DNA of 64,000 nucleotides from Paenibacillus algicola (lineage in GTDB: Bacteria; Bacillota; Bacilli; Paenibacillales; Paenibacillaceae): NCBI RefSeq assembly GCF_005577435.1, contig NZ_CP040396.1, positions 2,228,501 to 2,292,500 of the forward strand, written 5' to 3'. Below are positions 51,407 through 61,358 of the stretch, piece after piece; position 1 is the first letter of the stretch; each line of letters opens with the position of its first letter. The position numbers and the translations under genes are program-made. The notes beneath the pieces were generated by a model. The model searched no databases and had not been told where the DNA came from. It worked only from the letters and a program-made list of their open reading frames with translations.

Positions 51407-51683
51407 ACGATAATCTCCTCTCCGATGCATCTTTCTCTAATCTTTTATATATTTTATAACTTTCTTGAAACAACGTCCAATAAACCTTATGTATAGCATG
51501 TAAGCGTTCTAAATATAACCTGTCAAGATAAACCGTTTCAGGGTGACCACAACAGTTTGAAACCGGGACTTTTGTAGGACTAATCTGTCCTGTCTGGTTA
51601 TGTCGACAGGGTTGCTTTTTTGGAATATATAATTTTAAATGGGGAGTACAAGGGGGAGATCATGATGACAGGAGCGTTAGCTT

Positions 51684-53576
51684 ATGGATAACCTGCCGGA
51701 CAGGATCCCGAATGTACTCATCTTCATATCCGTCTTGATCGCTGTAGTGTCTACCTATACAGCCTTTCATTATATTCAGCAAGCATTGTTAAGAAATATT
51801 AAAACTTTAGGATATACATTCTTCATTTCATTTGCCCTGGGGACAGGGCTTTGGAGTATGCATTTCGCAAGGATGCTGTCGATGGATTTCGGCTATGCCT
51901 TAGCATACGAACCACCCATGTTTGCCGTTTCATTTCTTCTCCCATTGATGGCCTCATTTTTTGCTGTCCGCCTGGTCTTCATGGACCATGTCATCTCCAG
52001 AATTCAATTTATATTAAGCGGACTGCTGATCTCGCTGGCGATGGTGTCCATGCACTATGCCGGGATGCTCTCGCTGGATATTCCTTTCATGTACCGCCAA
52101 AATCCTCTTTATGCTTCACTTTCCGTAATTATTGCCATGCTGGCCGTGTATACCGCTTTATATTTAGGCATCTATCGCTCAGTCTCACCGTATCGCCAAT
52201 CCCGCTTGCGCCGCTGGGCAGGTGCGGTAATCCTCGTGCTGTCCGTTTCACTGATGCATGATACGGCGATGGAGGGAACGACCTTTACACCAAGCTCTCA
52301 GATTACTGCAGACTCGCTCAACGAAGGGATGAACAGCACATTGTTGGCAGCTATGGTCATCACCGCTTCGCTGCTGCTCATCACAATCATTCTTACTGGG
52401 CTCTACTGGGACCGGAGAAGGGTCTTAACCGATGCGAGATTCAATGAACGGCGCTACATGACATTGTTCGAGCATAACCCCGACCTTGTTGTCTGTGTAG
52501 ATCACCATCAGAAAAAAATCTTGAGCGTAAATCCGGCTGTGCTCGCCCTGACGGGCTATACCCCAGAGGAATTAATATCACTGCCTTTAGATGATCTGTT
52601 CTGGAATCGCCGTGACTATCTCATTATGCTCTCCGCAGTCCGCCAAGCATCGGAGGGAAGCCCGAGGCAAGTGGAAATCCGTATCCGAAGCCAGCAAGGA
52701 GTGATGCTCATACACAGCGCTACCGTATTTCCTCTGGAGACGCCGGGTCATCAATGGTCTTATATTATTACAAAGGACGTCACGGACAAGCGTCTGTTTG
52801 AGCAGGAGCTGATGGCCGCAAAAGAGGCAGCAGAAGGAGCAGCACGGATGAAAAGTGAATTCCTGGCGACGATGAGCCATGAATTAAGAACTCCGTTAAA
52901 CGGGATTATCGGCATCAACGAGCTGCTTGTGGACGAAGAGGATGAGGATACCAGGAAGGAGCTGCTAGATTTGCAGCTTAAGAGCAGTCACGCCTTATTA
53001 AATGTAATCAACGATATATTGGATTTATCAAAGATGGAAGCGGGCAAGGTGAAGCTGGTTCGGGATGATTTCAATCTGCACCAGCTCATATCAGAATGCT
53101 TCGATTTGTTTGAGATTATATCCCGGGATAAGGATCTTATCGTTCGTTACGTCGTTGACGAGCAGATTCCAGGCCTGCTGACAGGAGATCCTATGCGATT
53201 ACGACAAATTCTGGTCAACCTGATTGGCAATGCGCTTAAATTTACGGAGCGGGGCTATGTGAGTCTGCACGTATCCGTAGTAGAGGAAGCCAGAGACTAC
53301 TTCAGCCTTCAATTTACCGTGGCGGACACAGGTATTGGCATCAAGCCAGAGCAGGCTGAGATGCTGTTCCAGCCTTTCTCCCAGCTTCATGAAGAGGAGG
53401 GCAGGGAACGCAAGTACGAAGGCACAGGGCTTGGCCTTGCCATCTGCCACAAGCTCGTAGAGCTGATGGACGGAAAGATTTGGGTAGAGCCGCGATTTGA
53501 ACAAGGCGCTTGCTTTGCATTTCGCGTACCCATTCGGAAATCCAAGGCCGCACAGGAGACCGCAGCGGCCACATAA
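51684..53576 (+). CDS. Sensor histidine kinase with MHYT and PAS domains
   Basis: 630 residues. An N-terminal seven-helix MHYT sensor domain (about 8-230) with motifs SMHFARM, SMHYAGM and a divergent third LMHDTAM; then PAS (about 265-375), HisKA with His399 (SHELRTPLNGI), and HATPase (NLIGNALKF, DTGIGI, GTGLGLAI). MHYT is proposed to bind copper and sense O2, CO or NO. There is no receiver domain, and no response regulator is adjacent, so it is an orphan kinase here. CAGGAG precedes ATG 51684. Confidence 0.92.
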   Translation: MDNLPDRIPNVLIFISVLIAVVSTYTAFHYIQQALLRNIKTLGYTFFISFALGTGLWSMHFARMLSMDFGYALAYEPPMFAVSFLLPLMASFFAVRLVFMDHVISRIQFILSGLLISLAMVSMHYAGMLSLDIPFMYRQNPLYASLSVIIAMLAVYTALYLGIYRSVSPYRQSRLRRWAGAVILVLSVSLMHDTAMEGTTFTPSSQITADSLNEGMNSTLLAAMVITASLLLITIILTGLYWDRRRVLTDARFNERRYMTLFEHNPDLVVCVDHHQKKILSVNPAVLALTGYTPEELISLPLDDLFWNRRDYLIMLSAVRQASEGSPRQVEIRIRSQQGVMLIHSATVFPLETPGHQWSYIITKDVTDKRLFEQELMAAKEAAEGAARMKSEFLATMSHELRTPLNGIIGINELLVDEEDEDTRKELLDLQLKSSHALLNVINDILDLSKMEAGKVKLVRDDFNLHQLISECFDLFEIISRDKDLIVRYVVDEQIPGLLTGDPMRLRQILVNLIGNALKFTERGYVSLHVSVVEEARDYFSLQFTVADTGIGIKPEQAEMLFQPFSQLHEEEGRERKYEGTGLGLAICHKLVELMDGKIWVEPRFEQGACFAFRVPIRKSKAAQETAAAT

Positions 53577-53579
53577 GAC

Positions 53580-53620
53580 AAAGGGGTGCCCGGCTGATTA
53601 CAGCTAAAGGCACCCCTTTT
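53580..53620. terminator. Bidirectional intrinsic terminator
   Basis: AAAGGGGTGCC and GGCACCCCTTT arms, between the MHYT kinase (+) and the aminopeptidase (-). Confidence 0.88.
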
Positions 53621-53648
53621 CGTTATGAATGAATCATTCATCCCAGCA

Positions 53649-54878
53649 TTACGCCCAGTTTCCATTGATGAAGATAGGCTCTTCCAGGCCTTCCTTTGTA
53701 ATCCCCGTGATGCTCAAATCCTTGGAGCCCATCATAAAGTCTACATGAGTGATACTTGCATTCAGTCCGTGCTCAGCCAGCTCTTCAGGAGACATGGTCT
53801 TGCCGCCCTCCAGGTTGAAGGCATAGGCACTGCCAATAGCAAGATGGCAGGATGCATTTTCATCGAACAGCGTCGTGTAATACAGTATTCCGCTGTTCGA
53901 GATCGGGGAATCAAAAGGCACCAGCGCAACCTCGCCAAGATAGCGGGAGCCTTCGTCCATTTCAATCAGTCGCTTCAAGGTATCGTAGCCTTCTTCAGCA
54001 GTATAATGTACAATTCGGCCTTCTTCAAAGGTTAATGAGAAGTTGTTGATGATATTCCCGCCATAGCTCAGCGGCTTCGTGCTCCGCACAGTGCCATGCA
54101 CGCCGGTTTTCAGAGGGGCAGTAAACACCTCTTCGGTCGGAATGTTGGCGACGAAACGATCACCTTTCTCGTTCAGGCTTCCAGCCTGGGCCCAGATATG
54201 GCCTGGAGGGAGCTCAATGACAAGATCAGTGCCTTCGGCCGTAAAATGCAGCTTGTGGTATTTCTTGCGGTTCAGCTCATCTGATTTCTTCTGAAGCTTA
54301 TTAATATGCTGCTCCCAGGCAGCAACCGGGTCTTCCTGATCCGCGCGTACTGCTTCAAAAATAGCATCCCATAACAGCTTCACCTGCTGATCCTGAGGTT
54401 CATCGGGAAACACCTTGGCAGCCCAGTCCGGCGATGCGAAAGCAAGACCGGTCCAGCTCATCTTGTCGGCCTGCTGGTATCTGCGGTAGGTAGCCATCGC
54501 TGCGCCAAATGTACGCTGAAAGTTAGATACTCTTTCAGGCTGTACCCCTTTCAGCAAATCCGGATTCGAGGACAGAATCGTCATGAATGCGGCGCCGTTG
54601 CCGGCAAGCTCCGTCATTTCTTCGGCATAATAGGTAGGGGGCGTCAGAAAATCCTCGTCCGGCGCAAGATCAAACCGTAAGCGGTTCACTTGCTCGTCAC
54701 TGTAATTGACCTTAACATGCTTGGCTCCGGCCTCATAGGCTTTGCGCACGACGAGGCGAACAAGCTCCGCCGAGTCAATCATCGCATTCACAACCAGCAC
54801 CTGCCCAGGCTGCAGGTTGACACCTACTTTAACGGCAAGCTCCGCATATCTCTCCAGCTTTTGTTGAAATGTCAGCAT
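53649..54878 (-). CDS. Aminopeptidase, M29 family (copy 1)
   Basis: 409 residues, cytosolic metallo-aminopeptidase of the thermophilic AmpS/AmpT type. Metal and catalytic residues lie in LPPGHIWAQAG, EEVFTAPLKTGVHGTV, YTAEEGYDTL, LGEVALVPFDSPIS, FDENASCHLAIGSAY and ITHVDFMMGSKDL. It releases N-terminal residues from peptides. GGAGGAG precedes the ATG. A near-identical family member follows upstream on the same strand (55008-56240); the two probably arose by tandem duplication and have diverged. Confidence 0.93.
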   Translation of the reverse strand: MLTFQQKLERYAELAVKVGVNLQPGQVLVVNAMIDSAELVRLVVRKAYEAGAKHVKVNYSDEQVNRLRFDLAPDEDFLTPPTYYAEEMTELAGNGAAFMTILSSNPDLLKGVQPERVSNFQRTFGAAMATYRRYQQADKMSWTGLAFASPDWAAKVFPDEPQDQQVKLLWDAIFEAVRADQEDPVAAWEQHINKLQKKSDELNRKKYHKLHFTAEGTDLVIELPPGHIWAQAGSLNEKGDRFVANIPTEEVFTAPLKTGVHGTVRSTKPLSYGGNIINNFSLTFEEGRIVHYTAEEGYDTLKRLIEMDEGSRYLGEVALVPFDSPISNSGILYYTTLFDENASCHLAIGSAYAFNLEGGKTMSPEELAEHGLNASITHVDFMMGSKDLSITGITKEGLEEPIFINGNWA

Positions 54879-54963
54879 GCTTAAAACTCCTCCATCACAT
54901 GTTCTTTTATTCTACCGTTGGTTAATAAATATCAAAAAAGAGAGGACGAAGCAATGAAACAAT

Positions 54964-55000
54964 GTTCCAGCCGGCAGGAGCATCTGCCGGCTGCTAGAAC
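54964..55000 (-). terminator. GC-rich hairpin between the two aminopeptidase genes
   Basis: AGCCGGCAG-GAGCAT-CTGCCGGCT, with flanking GTTC/GAAC extending the stem. There is no T run, so it may be an attenuator or an mRNA-stabilising hairpin. Confidence 0.55.
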
Positions 55001-55007
55001 CTTATTC

Positions 55008-56240
55008 TTAAAATGCCCAGTTTCCGTTCCGGAATACAGGCTCTTTGCTGCCGTCATGTGTAATGCCGTCAATGTTCATATCTGCAGAGCCGATCATGAA
55101 ATCGACATGGGTGACACTGGTGTTCAAGCCCGCTTCAGTTAACTCTTCCTGAGACATCTGCTTGCCGCCTTCCAGACAGAATGCATAGGCACTGCCAATC
55201 GCCAGATGATTGGACGCATTCTCATCAAAGAGCGTATTGAAATACAAGATTCCCGACTCTGAGATTGGTGATTGATGCGGCACTAGCGCGACCTCTCCAA
55301 GATAGCGGGCACCTTCGTCCATGTTCAGCAGACGCTCCAGCGTCTCATAGCCTTCTTCGGCTGTAAAGCTAACCACTTTACCTTCCTCAAAGGTCAATGA
55401 GAAATGGTTAATAATGTTGCCCGCGTAGCTCAAAGGCTTCGTGCTGGAGACCTTCCCATGCACACCCGATTTCAGCGGTGCGGTAAATACTTCTTCTGTT
55501 GGCATGTTAGCAACAAACGTGTGCCCCTGCTCATTAATGCTGTCTCCTTGAGCCCATATGTGGCCCTTCGGCAGCTCAATCGTAAGATCTGTACCTGGGG
55601 CAGTATAGTGCAAGGCTTTGTATTGCTTCGCATTCAGCACCGTCGATTTCTGATTCAAAACGTCCAGATGCTGCTTCCAGGCTTCTACAGGAGCTTCTTG
55701 ATCAATGCGCACGGTATGGAAGATTGCTTTCCACAGGCGTTCCATCTGTTCTGCCTCCGGCGCCTCCGGAAACACCTTCGCTGCCCACGCAGGAGAAGGA
55801 ACAGCGATCAGGCACCAGCTGAATTTATCTGCCTGCTGATACGCGCGGTATTGCTTCAGCGCTTCTCCGCGGGTCTTATAGTAATTCGCAATACGTTCCG
55901 CGTCAATGCCCTTCAACAAATCCGGGTTCTCCGCCAAAATATGAAGCACCGCAGCTCCGTTCTCCACGAGCTCCGTAATTTCGCCGGCGAACCATTTGGG
56001 CTGCTCTGTGAACACATCGTCGCTCGCATGCTCGTATTGCATCCGGGTTAGCGCTTCATCATTCCAGTATACCTTAACAAGCCGGGCACCGGCTTCATAC
56101 GCTTTGGCAGCAATGGACCGGGTAAAGTCGGCGGATTCCACCGGAGCGTGAACGACCAGGGTCTGTCCTTGTTGAATATTGACCCCCACCTTGACGGCCA
56201 ATTCCGCATATTTGTCCAGTAATGCTGTGAAGTCGGACAT
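55008..56240 (-). CDS. Aminopeptidase, M29 family (copy 2)
   Basis: 410 residues. Same family and layout as copy 1 (LPKGHIWAQGDSI, EEVFTAPLKSGVHGKV, FTAEEGYETLERLL, LGEVALVPHQSPIS, FDENASNHLAIGSAY, THVDFMIGSADM). ATG 56240 follows TTGGAGG by 8 bp; an in-frame TTG at 56255 overlaps that ribosome site. Both copies keep all metal-ligand regions, so both should be active. They may differ in substrate range or expression. Confidence 0.93.
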   Translation of the reverse strand: MSDFTALLDKYAELAVKVGVNIQQGQTLVVHAPVESADFTRSIAAKAYEAGARLVKVYWNDEALTRMQYEHASDDVFTEQPKWFAGEITELVENGAAVLHILAENPDLLKGIDAERIANYYKTRGEALKQYRAYQQADKFSWCLIAVPSPAWAAKVFPEAPEAEQMERLWKAIFHTVRIDQEAPVEAWKQHLDVLNQKSTVLNAKQYKALHYTAPGTDLTIELPKGHIWAQGDSINEQGHTFVANMPTEEVFTAPLKSGVHGKVSSTKPLSYAGNIINHFSLTFEEGKVVSFTAEEGYETLERLLNMDEGARYLGEVALVPHQSPISESGILYFNTLFDENASNHLAIGSAYAFCLEGGKQMSQEELTEAGLNTSVTHVDFMIGSADMNIDGITHDGSKEPVFRNGNWAF

Positions 56241-56392
56241 TGTGGTATCCTCCAATACATGATTTAATGGGTAACAACCACATTATACTAAATTGTATTC
56301 CATAAGAAAAACGACTGATGAAGAAATGGAAAAAGTGATATACTTACAGGGACCTGAGAAGCATTTATGGAACACTAAAGGAGAGAGTAAAG

Positions 56393-56668
56393 ATGTTGAT
56401 TTCATATACCATAGAGCGGGCAGCCATGCAGCTGGATGAAGAGAAGCATTTCACCGGCAGCACGGTATTTAATGTGGAGGATCATCCTGAATCGTACGAG
56501 GTTACGTTCATGAGCAAGGACGGCAAGAACTGGGATTACAGTCTGCACTTTGCCGGTGAACCGGGACCGGAGGAGAAATTCCTTCAGGTGGATGAATGGC
56601 TGGAGCTTCACGATGATTTGTTTGACGATCTACTGGATGCTGCGATTGATGCCGGCGGATTTGAATAA
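56393..56668 (+). CDS. Small acidic protein of unknown function
   Basis: 91 residues, acidic, no signal peptide or membrane helix. Predicted beta strands in STVFNVEDHPESYEVTFMSKDGKNWDYSLHF, then a very acidic helix (VDEWLELHDDLFDDLLDAAIDAGGFE). AAAGGAGAGAG precedes the ATG and a strong terminator follows, so it is a real monocistronic gene. I do not recognise the family. Confidence 0.7.
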   Translation: MLISYTIERAAMQLDEEKHFTGSTVFNVEDHPESYEVTFMSKDGKNWDYSLHFAGEPGPEEKFLQVDEWLELHDDLFDDLLDAAIDAGGFE

Positions 56669-56712
56669 AAAAGCACCCGCCCCCTGCTAATTGAAGGGGC
56701 GGGTGCTTTTAC
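56669..56712. terminator. Bidirectional intrinsic terminator
   Basis: AAAAGCACCCGCCCC and GGGGCGGGTGCTTTT, a perfect 15-bp stem. It separates the small acidic protein gene (+) from the UbiD gene (-). Confidence 0.95.
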
Positions 56713-56728
56713 GTCTTCTGCTTTATGC

Positions 56729-58552
56729 TTATCCCATGCCGTTCAAGCTGCCGCCTGAGGTGAACAGTCGGTCAATCCGCTTCTGAACAGCCGTATCAGG
56801 AATGAGTGGAGGGGCATGGTGCGGCTTGATCCGGGCGTCAATAATGAGGGTGTCACATCCCCAATGCTTGAAGGAATAGCCGCTGTTCACTCCGTACATG
56901 TCATGAGACGGATTACTGCGAGTGAAGGTCGCCCACAGGAAATTGGACAGCGATGCGGAGAGGAACCCGCTGTCGTCGCAGATCACGATCAAAGGAATGT
57001 CCGGTATACCACCGCGCTCCACGATAGCCTGAGACAGCTCCTGCAGCTGCTCCTTTGCCTCGGTATAGCTTGTGAACGGTGGACATTCCAGCGCTACAAC
57101 ACCGGGCTGAACGATACGCGGATGAACGAACTCCCGCAATTCTTGCAGCTGCGACGGTACGCTGATGCCCAGCTCGCGCTTCTTCTCGCCGCAAGCGGCC
57201 AGGATGACTTTGCTGCCCTGGTTCAGTCCCGTACCGGAATAGTCCAGGGTATCTATCGTCGTATTCGTCTGAAAATGCAGATCCCGCTGAAGATCGATTC
57301 GCTCCAGGATATACGAGAGAAACGCCGCCTCGTCATGCGTGCTGATCGGCTCCTGCTCCTCGGCGGCAATGAACAAATATTTGGCCAGGCTCAGCTGTCC
57401 TGTGCCAAGAATCCGATTGGCGATGGTGAGCAGCTCAGCTGGCTGCTTGGCGGGCGCATACGGTGTATATCGCTCGCTGCCAATCGCGAACAGCAGCGGG
57501 TGAACACCTGCCGCATCCACAGCGTGCACTTCCTTCACCCCGGGAATTTCCTGTTTAACCGCATCTCCGGTCAGCTCATGGATCAGTGCTCCGAACGCAG
57601 TATCCTCCTGCGGCGGCCGGCCTACGACAGTGAACGGCCAGATCGCCTCAGGCTTCGCATATACCTTATGGACGCGCATCAGAGGGAAGGGATGTGCAAG
57701 GCTGTAATAGCCTAAATGATCTCCAAAAGGCCCTTCGGGCTTCGTCTCGCCGGGATGAATCTCCCCGGTGATGACGAAATCCGCATCGCGACTTATACAG
57801 TAGCCATCCTCGTAGCCGTATCGGAAGCGGCGCCCCGCTAACAAGCCGGCGAAGGTGAGCTCACTAAGGCCTTCCGGCAAAGGCATAACGGCCGACAGCG
57901 TATGTGAGGGAGGCCCGCCGACAAAGATGCTCACCTTCAGAGGCTCGCCTTTGCGGGCCGCATGATGCTGGTGAATGCCAATGCCTCTATGGATTTGATA
58001 ATGCAGGCCAATCTCTTTATCCGCGATGAAGTCATTGCCCTGCAGCTGTACACGGTACATGCCGAGATTCGCATTCATGATGCCAGGCTTGTCCGGGTCC
58101 TCGGAATATACTTGTGGAAGTGTAATAAAAGGGCCGCCATCCATAGGCCAATGCTTGATCAGGGGCAGCTCCTGAATGGAGATCTCCTGAAAGCCGGCCG
58201 CGCCGCCTTGACGCATAGGTAATGCCTTTGCTGCGGCGGCGGCGGATTTGGCATGCCGCAGCGGCTGCTTGAGCGCCTGGATGGGATCGTTACGCAGCGC
58301 AATGACATTTTTTGTGGATTCCCAGGTCTGACGAAACATAAACTTGCTGCGCTCCAGCGTCCCGAACAGATTGGAGACAGCCCGGTAGCGTGAGCCTTTC
58401 ACATTCTCAAACAAGAGAGCCGGCCCTCCCGCCTCGAATACTCTCAGATGAATGGCAGCCAGCTCCAGATCCGGATCGACCTCCTCCCGAATCCGTACGA
58501 GATGTCCATTTCGTTCCAGATCATTGACGCATGCTTCCAGTGTTGGGTACAT
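56729..58552 (-). CDS. UbiD-family decarboxylase
   Basis: About 607 residues, longer than classic UbiD (about 490), with a normal N-terminus (DLERNGHLVRIREEVDPDLELAAI) and core (GMYRVQLQGNDFIADKEIGLHYQIHRGIGIHQHHA, FGDHLGYYSLAHPFPLMRVHKVY; Glu and Arg residues of the prFMN site in that region). It should use prenylated FMN to add or remove CO2 on an aromatic or unsaturated acid. The substrate is unknown. No UbiX partner is adjacent. ATG 58552 follows AATAGGAG; earlier in-frame codons overlap that site. Confidence 0.85.
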   Translation of the reverse strand: MYPTLEACVNDLERNGHLVRIREEVDPDLELAAIHLRVFEAGGPALLFENVKGSRYRAVSNLFGTLERSKFMFRQTWESTKNVIALRNDPIQALKQPLRHAKSAAAAAKALPMRQGGAAGFQEISIQELPLIKHWPMDGGPFITLPQVYSEDPDKPGIMNANLGMYRVQLQGNDFIADKEIGLHYQIHRGIGIHQHHAARKGEPLKVSIFVGGPPSHTLSAVMPLPEGLSELTFAGLLAGRRFRYGYEDGYCISRDADFVITGEIHPGETKPEGPFGDHLGYYSLAHPFPLMRVHKVYAKPEAIWPFTVVGRPPQEDTAFGALIHELTGDAVKQEIPGVKEVHAVDAAGVHPLLFAIGSERYTPYAPAKQPAELLTIANRILGTGQLSLAKYLFIAAEEQEPISTHDEAAFLSYILERIDLQRDLHFQTNTTIDTLDYSGTGLNQGSKVILAACGEKKRELGISVPSQLQELREFVHPRIVQPGVVALECPPFTSYTEAKEQLQELSQAIVERGGIPDIPLIVICDDSGFLSASLSNFLWATFTRSNPSHDMYGVNSGYSFKHWGCDTLIIDARIKPHHAPPLIPDTAVQKRIDRLFTSGGSLNGMG

Positions 58553-58759
58553 AGCTTTGCCGCTCCTATTCATGATTAACATTCTTTGTTTTTATTTTAG
58601 CAGAACTGTAACGGAGCGTCATTTTTTCGGCCGTACAGCATTACAGCATCGGCAGGACACTAGAAGCGTTTCATCTGTCAGTAAGCTCTGAAGTCAATAA
58701 AGACTGTAAGAAGAAGCTGATCTTAGCCCGAAGACGCGGGTAAACCAAGCTGCATAGAG

Positions 58760-58790
58760 AAAGGGCGGCGCCCGCAGGCTCCGCCCTCTA
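58760..58790. terminator. GC-rich hairpin after ktrB
   Basis: AGGGCGG and CCGCCCT arms around GCGCCC/GGCTC; on the minus strand it is followed by TTTCTC. It lies in the 256-bp gap between ktrB and the UbiD gene, which holds nothing else I can support. Confidence 0.65.
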
Positions 58791-58808
58791 TAGAGATACG
58801 CTTAACGG

Positions 58809-60170
58809 TTACCCGATAATGATCCGGCCTTCCGGGTGGCGGTACAAATCCTTGTGCTTCTTGCGCGTCAGAGCGTAAGCGAGGGTCAATGGACCCAATC
58901 GCCCGAGAAACATGAGCAGCGCCACAAACACCTTGCCAACCTCAGACAGCTCCGGCGTCATCCCCATGGACAAGCCCACGGTGCCGAAGGCAGAAACGGC
59001 CTCGAAAAAGATGACTAGAAATTGCTGATCCTCAGTAGCCGATAGGAACATCGCGGAGCTTACGAGCACGATCAGGGCGATAATCGTAACGGTCAGGGAG
59101 CGATAGACCATCGCTTCCGGAATTCTTTTTTTGAACAGGACCACATCCCGCTTTCCTTGAATCATGCTGATCACAGCGCCGATCAGGACAGCGAAGGTCG
59201 TGACCTTGATGCCGCCGCCGGTAGAGCCGGGCGCTGCGCCGATAAACATCAGGATGATGAGGAAAAACTGGCTGGACTGCTGCATACTTCCGATATCAAT
59301 GGTGCTGATGCCGCCGGATCTTGCGGTGATGGACTGAAAGAAAGCAGCCATCCACTTTTCACCCCAGGTCATATTGCCAATGGTAGCGTCATTACTGTAT
59401 TCTAGCAGGAACAGGGAAAGCGCTCCGAGCAATATCAGAAAGCCGGTGACGGACAGCACGACCTTGGAATGAAGGGAGAGCTTGCGGCATTTCGGATATT
59501 CCATCACGTCGAACATGACGATAAATCCAATCCCGCCCAGGAATATAAGAGCCATGTTCACCAGGTTAAGATAAATATCCGTACCATATACCGGGAAGCC
59601 GGCAAATGGCCCGTGAATCGAGCCCAGCAGATCAAAGCCTGCATTATTAAAGATGGATACACTCTGGAAAATGCCTAAATAGAGAGCTTCATCAAAATGC
59701 ATGTCTCTCCAGAACCTGAGCGTCAGCAATAAAGCGCCAATGCCCTCAATAGTGAACGCATACACTAACACTTTGCGGATCAGATCGACGATGCCCTGAA
59801 TCTGATACTGTCCCATAGCTTCCTGCAGAATCATCCGTTCACGGAACGAGATCCGGCGGTTCAGCATCATCGCAATCCAGGTAGCCGAGGTCATAAATCC
59901 CAATCCGCCAAGCTGGAACAGAAGCAGCAGCACGATCTGGCCGAACGTGGACCAATGTGTGCCGGTATCGACGACGACGAGTCCGGTTACGCTCGTGGCA
60001 GAGACTGCGGTGAAGAAGGCGTCTGCCAACGAGGTGCGGGTGCCATCGGCGGTAGCCATCGGAAGCTCCAGGAGAAAGGTGCCCGTCAAGATGATGGCGG
60101 AGAAGCCCAGCGCGAGAAATTTCGGGGGGCTGATGGGATCATTACGGGTTTTGTTTTTTTTCGAAATCAT
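58809..60170 (-). CDS. ktrB: Potassium uptake channel subunit KtrB (TrkH family)
   Basis: 453 residues with about eight to ten membrane helices and four pore loops: SATSVTGLVVVDTGTHWSTFG, FNNAGFDLLG, TARSGGISTID and FGTVGLSMGMTP, as in K/Na-specific KtrB. Each pore loop keeps its selectivity Gly. The C-terminal RHPEGRIIIG is a common KtrB ending. It needs a cytosolic KtrA regulator, which is not adjacent here. AAGGAG lies 11 bp before the ATG. Divergent from the EamA exporter gene. Confidence 0.93.
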   Translation of the reverse strand: MISKKNKTRNDPISPPKFLALGFSAIILTGTFLLELPMATADGTRTSLADAFFTAVSATSVTGLVVVDTGTHWSTFGQIVLLLLFQLGGLGFMTSATWIAMMLNRRISFRERMILQEAMGQYQIQGIVDLIRKVLVYAFTIEGIGALLLTLRFWRDMHFDEALYLGIFQSVSIFNNAGFDLLGSIHGPFAGFPVYGTDIYLNLVNMALIFLGGIGFIVMFDVMEYPKCRKLSLHSKVVLSVTGFLILLGALSLFLLEYSNDATIGNMTWGEKWMAAFFQSITARSGGISTIDIGSMQQSSQFFLIILMFIGAAPGSTGGGIKVTTFAVLIGAVISMIQGKRDVVLFKKRIPEAMVYRSLTVTIIALIVLVSSAMFLSATEDQQFLVIFFEAVSAFGTVGLSMGMTPELSEVGKVFVALLMFLGRLGPLTLAYALTRKKHKDLYRHPEGRIIIG

Positions 60171-60235
60171 GGGATAAAAAGCTCCTTACCAAAAATTAAA
60201 CCATTACTACTATACCATGAAAGGCTGGTCCCACA

Positions 60236-61162
60236 ATGATAAAATCGGGCAAAGCGCCGATTCCTGTACTCATCCTGCTGCTGATCGGCATCACTGCCAT
60301 CTCGTTCTCATCCATATTCGTAAAATGGTCGGAGGCGCCGGTGTCGGTGCAGGCGATGTACCGTCTCTTTATGACAGCCTTCATGATGCTGCCCTTTGTT
60401 TGGCGCAAGGCACCTGAAATCAATCAAATTACGCCTAAACAGCTAGGCCTGTTGTTTCTCTCGGGCTTCATGCTGGCGCTGCATTTTCTGCTCTGGATGG
60501 GGTCCTTACGCTATACCAGCGTTGCCAGCTCGACCCTGATTCTTGCGCTGGAGCCAGTGTTTGTCATGCTGGGGGCTTATATCTGGTTCAAGGAGCGGAC
60601 GAGTTTATCTGCGCTTGTCGGCGTGGCTATAGCGTTTATGGGCATTTTTCTGCTGATGGGCGCAAGTCGTGTCTCGGGCTCTGACGCCAGCTTTACCGGC
60701 GATATGATGTCACTGCTAGGTACAGCCGCGGTTGCCGTTCATATGCTGCTGGGACAATCGCTTATGAGCAGGATGAGCTCACTCGTGTACAGCTGGATGG
60801 TGTTTCTGTCCGCAGCGATGTGCTTGGGGGTATACAATATGGCTCTCGGCATTCCCGTCACAGGCTATCCCGCAAAGGAGTGGGGAATCTTCCTGCTGCT
60901 GGCAATCGTTCCGACCGTGTTCGGCCATCTGCTGTTTAACTGGATGATGCGCTTCTCCAGCGCGTCCGTTGTCTCGATGAGTGTGCTAGGGGAACCGGTC
61001 GGGGCAAGCCTGCTGGCCTTTATCCTCCTGCACGAAACCATGAATGCCTGGCAGTTTGCCGGGGGCTTCTTCGTGATGTGCGGCTTAATCTGGTTCCTGA
61101 GGTATAAGCAGCCTCACAGCGAACCGGCTCCTCCCATAAGGGAAAGTGTGCCGCAGCTATAG
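60236..61162 (+). CDS. EamA-family (DMT) transporter
   Basis: 308 residues with ten membrane helices in two EamA repeats (about 10-140 and 155-290). GSLRYTSVASSTLILALEPVFVMLGAYIWFKER ends the first repeat and SVLGEPVGASLLAFILLHE ends the second, both with the usual Pro and Glu. These are exporters of amino acids or small metabolites; the substrate is unknown. GAAAGG is the nearest ribosome site. Confidence 0.88.
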   Translation: MIKSGKAPIPVLILLLIGITAISFSSIFVKWSEAPVSVQAMYRLFMTAFMMLPFVWRKAPEINQITPKQLGLLFLSGFMLALHFLLWMGSLRYTSVASSTLILALEPVFVMLGAYIWFKERTSLSALVGVAIAFMGIFLLMGASRVSGSDASFTGDMMSLLGTAAVAVHMLLGQSLMSRMSSLVYSWMVFLSAAMCLGVYNMALGIPVTGYPAKEWGIFLLLAIVPTVFGHLLFNWMMRFSSASVVSMSVLGEPVGASLLAFILLHETMNAWQFAGGFFVMCGLIWFLRYKQPHSEPAPPIRESVPQL

Positions 61163-61195
61163 CTTGTCAATAACATCCATAAGTCATTCAACATG

Positions 61196-61225
61196 CCGGG
61201 TCCCTGTCAGGGAATCCGGTTTTTC
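61196..61225 (+). terminator. Intrinsic terminator
   Basis: CCGG-GTCCCTG-TC-AGGGAA-TCCGG, followed by TTTTTC. Confidence 0.8.
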
Positions 61226-61358
61226 TTTGTGTGGAAATGGATGAATGCACAGGGCAGGAAGCCGCTTCCCTTGGGAAATATTTGCATAAGGTGTACTAAC
61301 CCGCCTGCTGCAGCGGAGGCAAAGCTTTATGAAGCACATTAGAAGGAGGGAAGCATGG

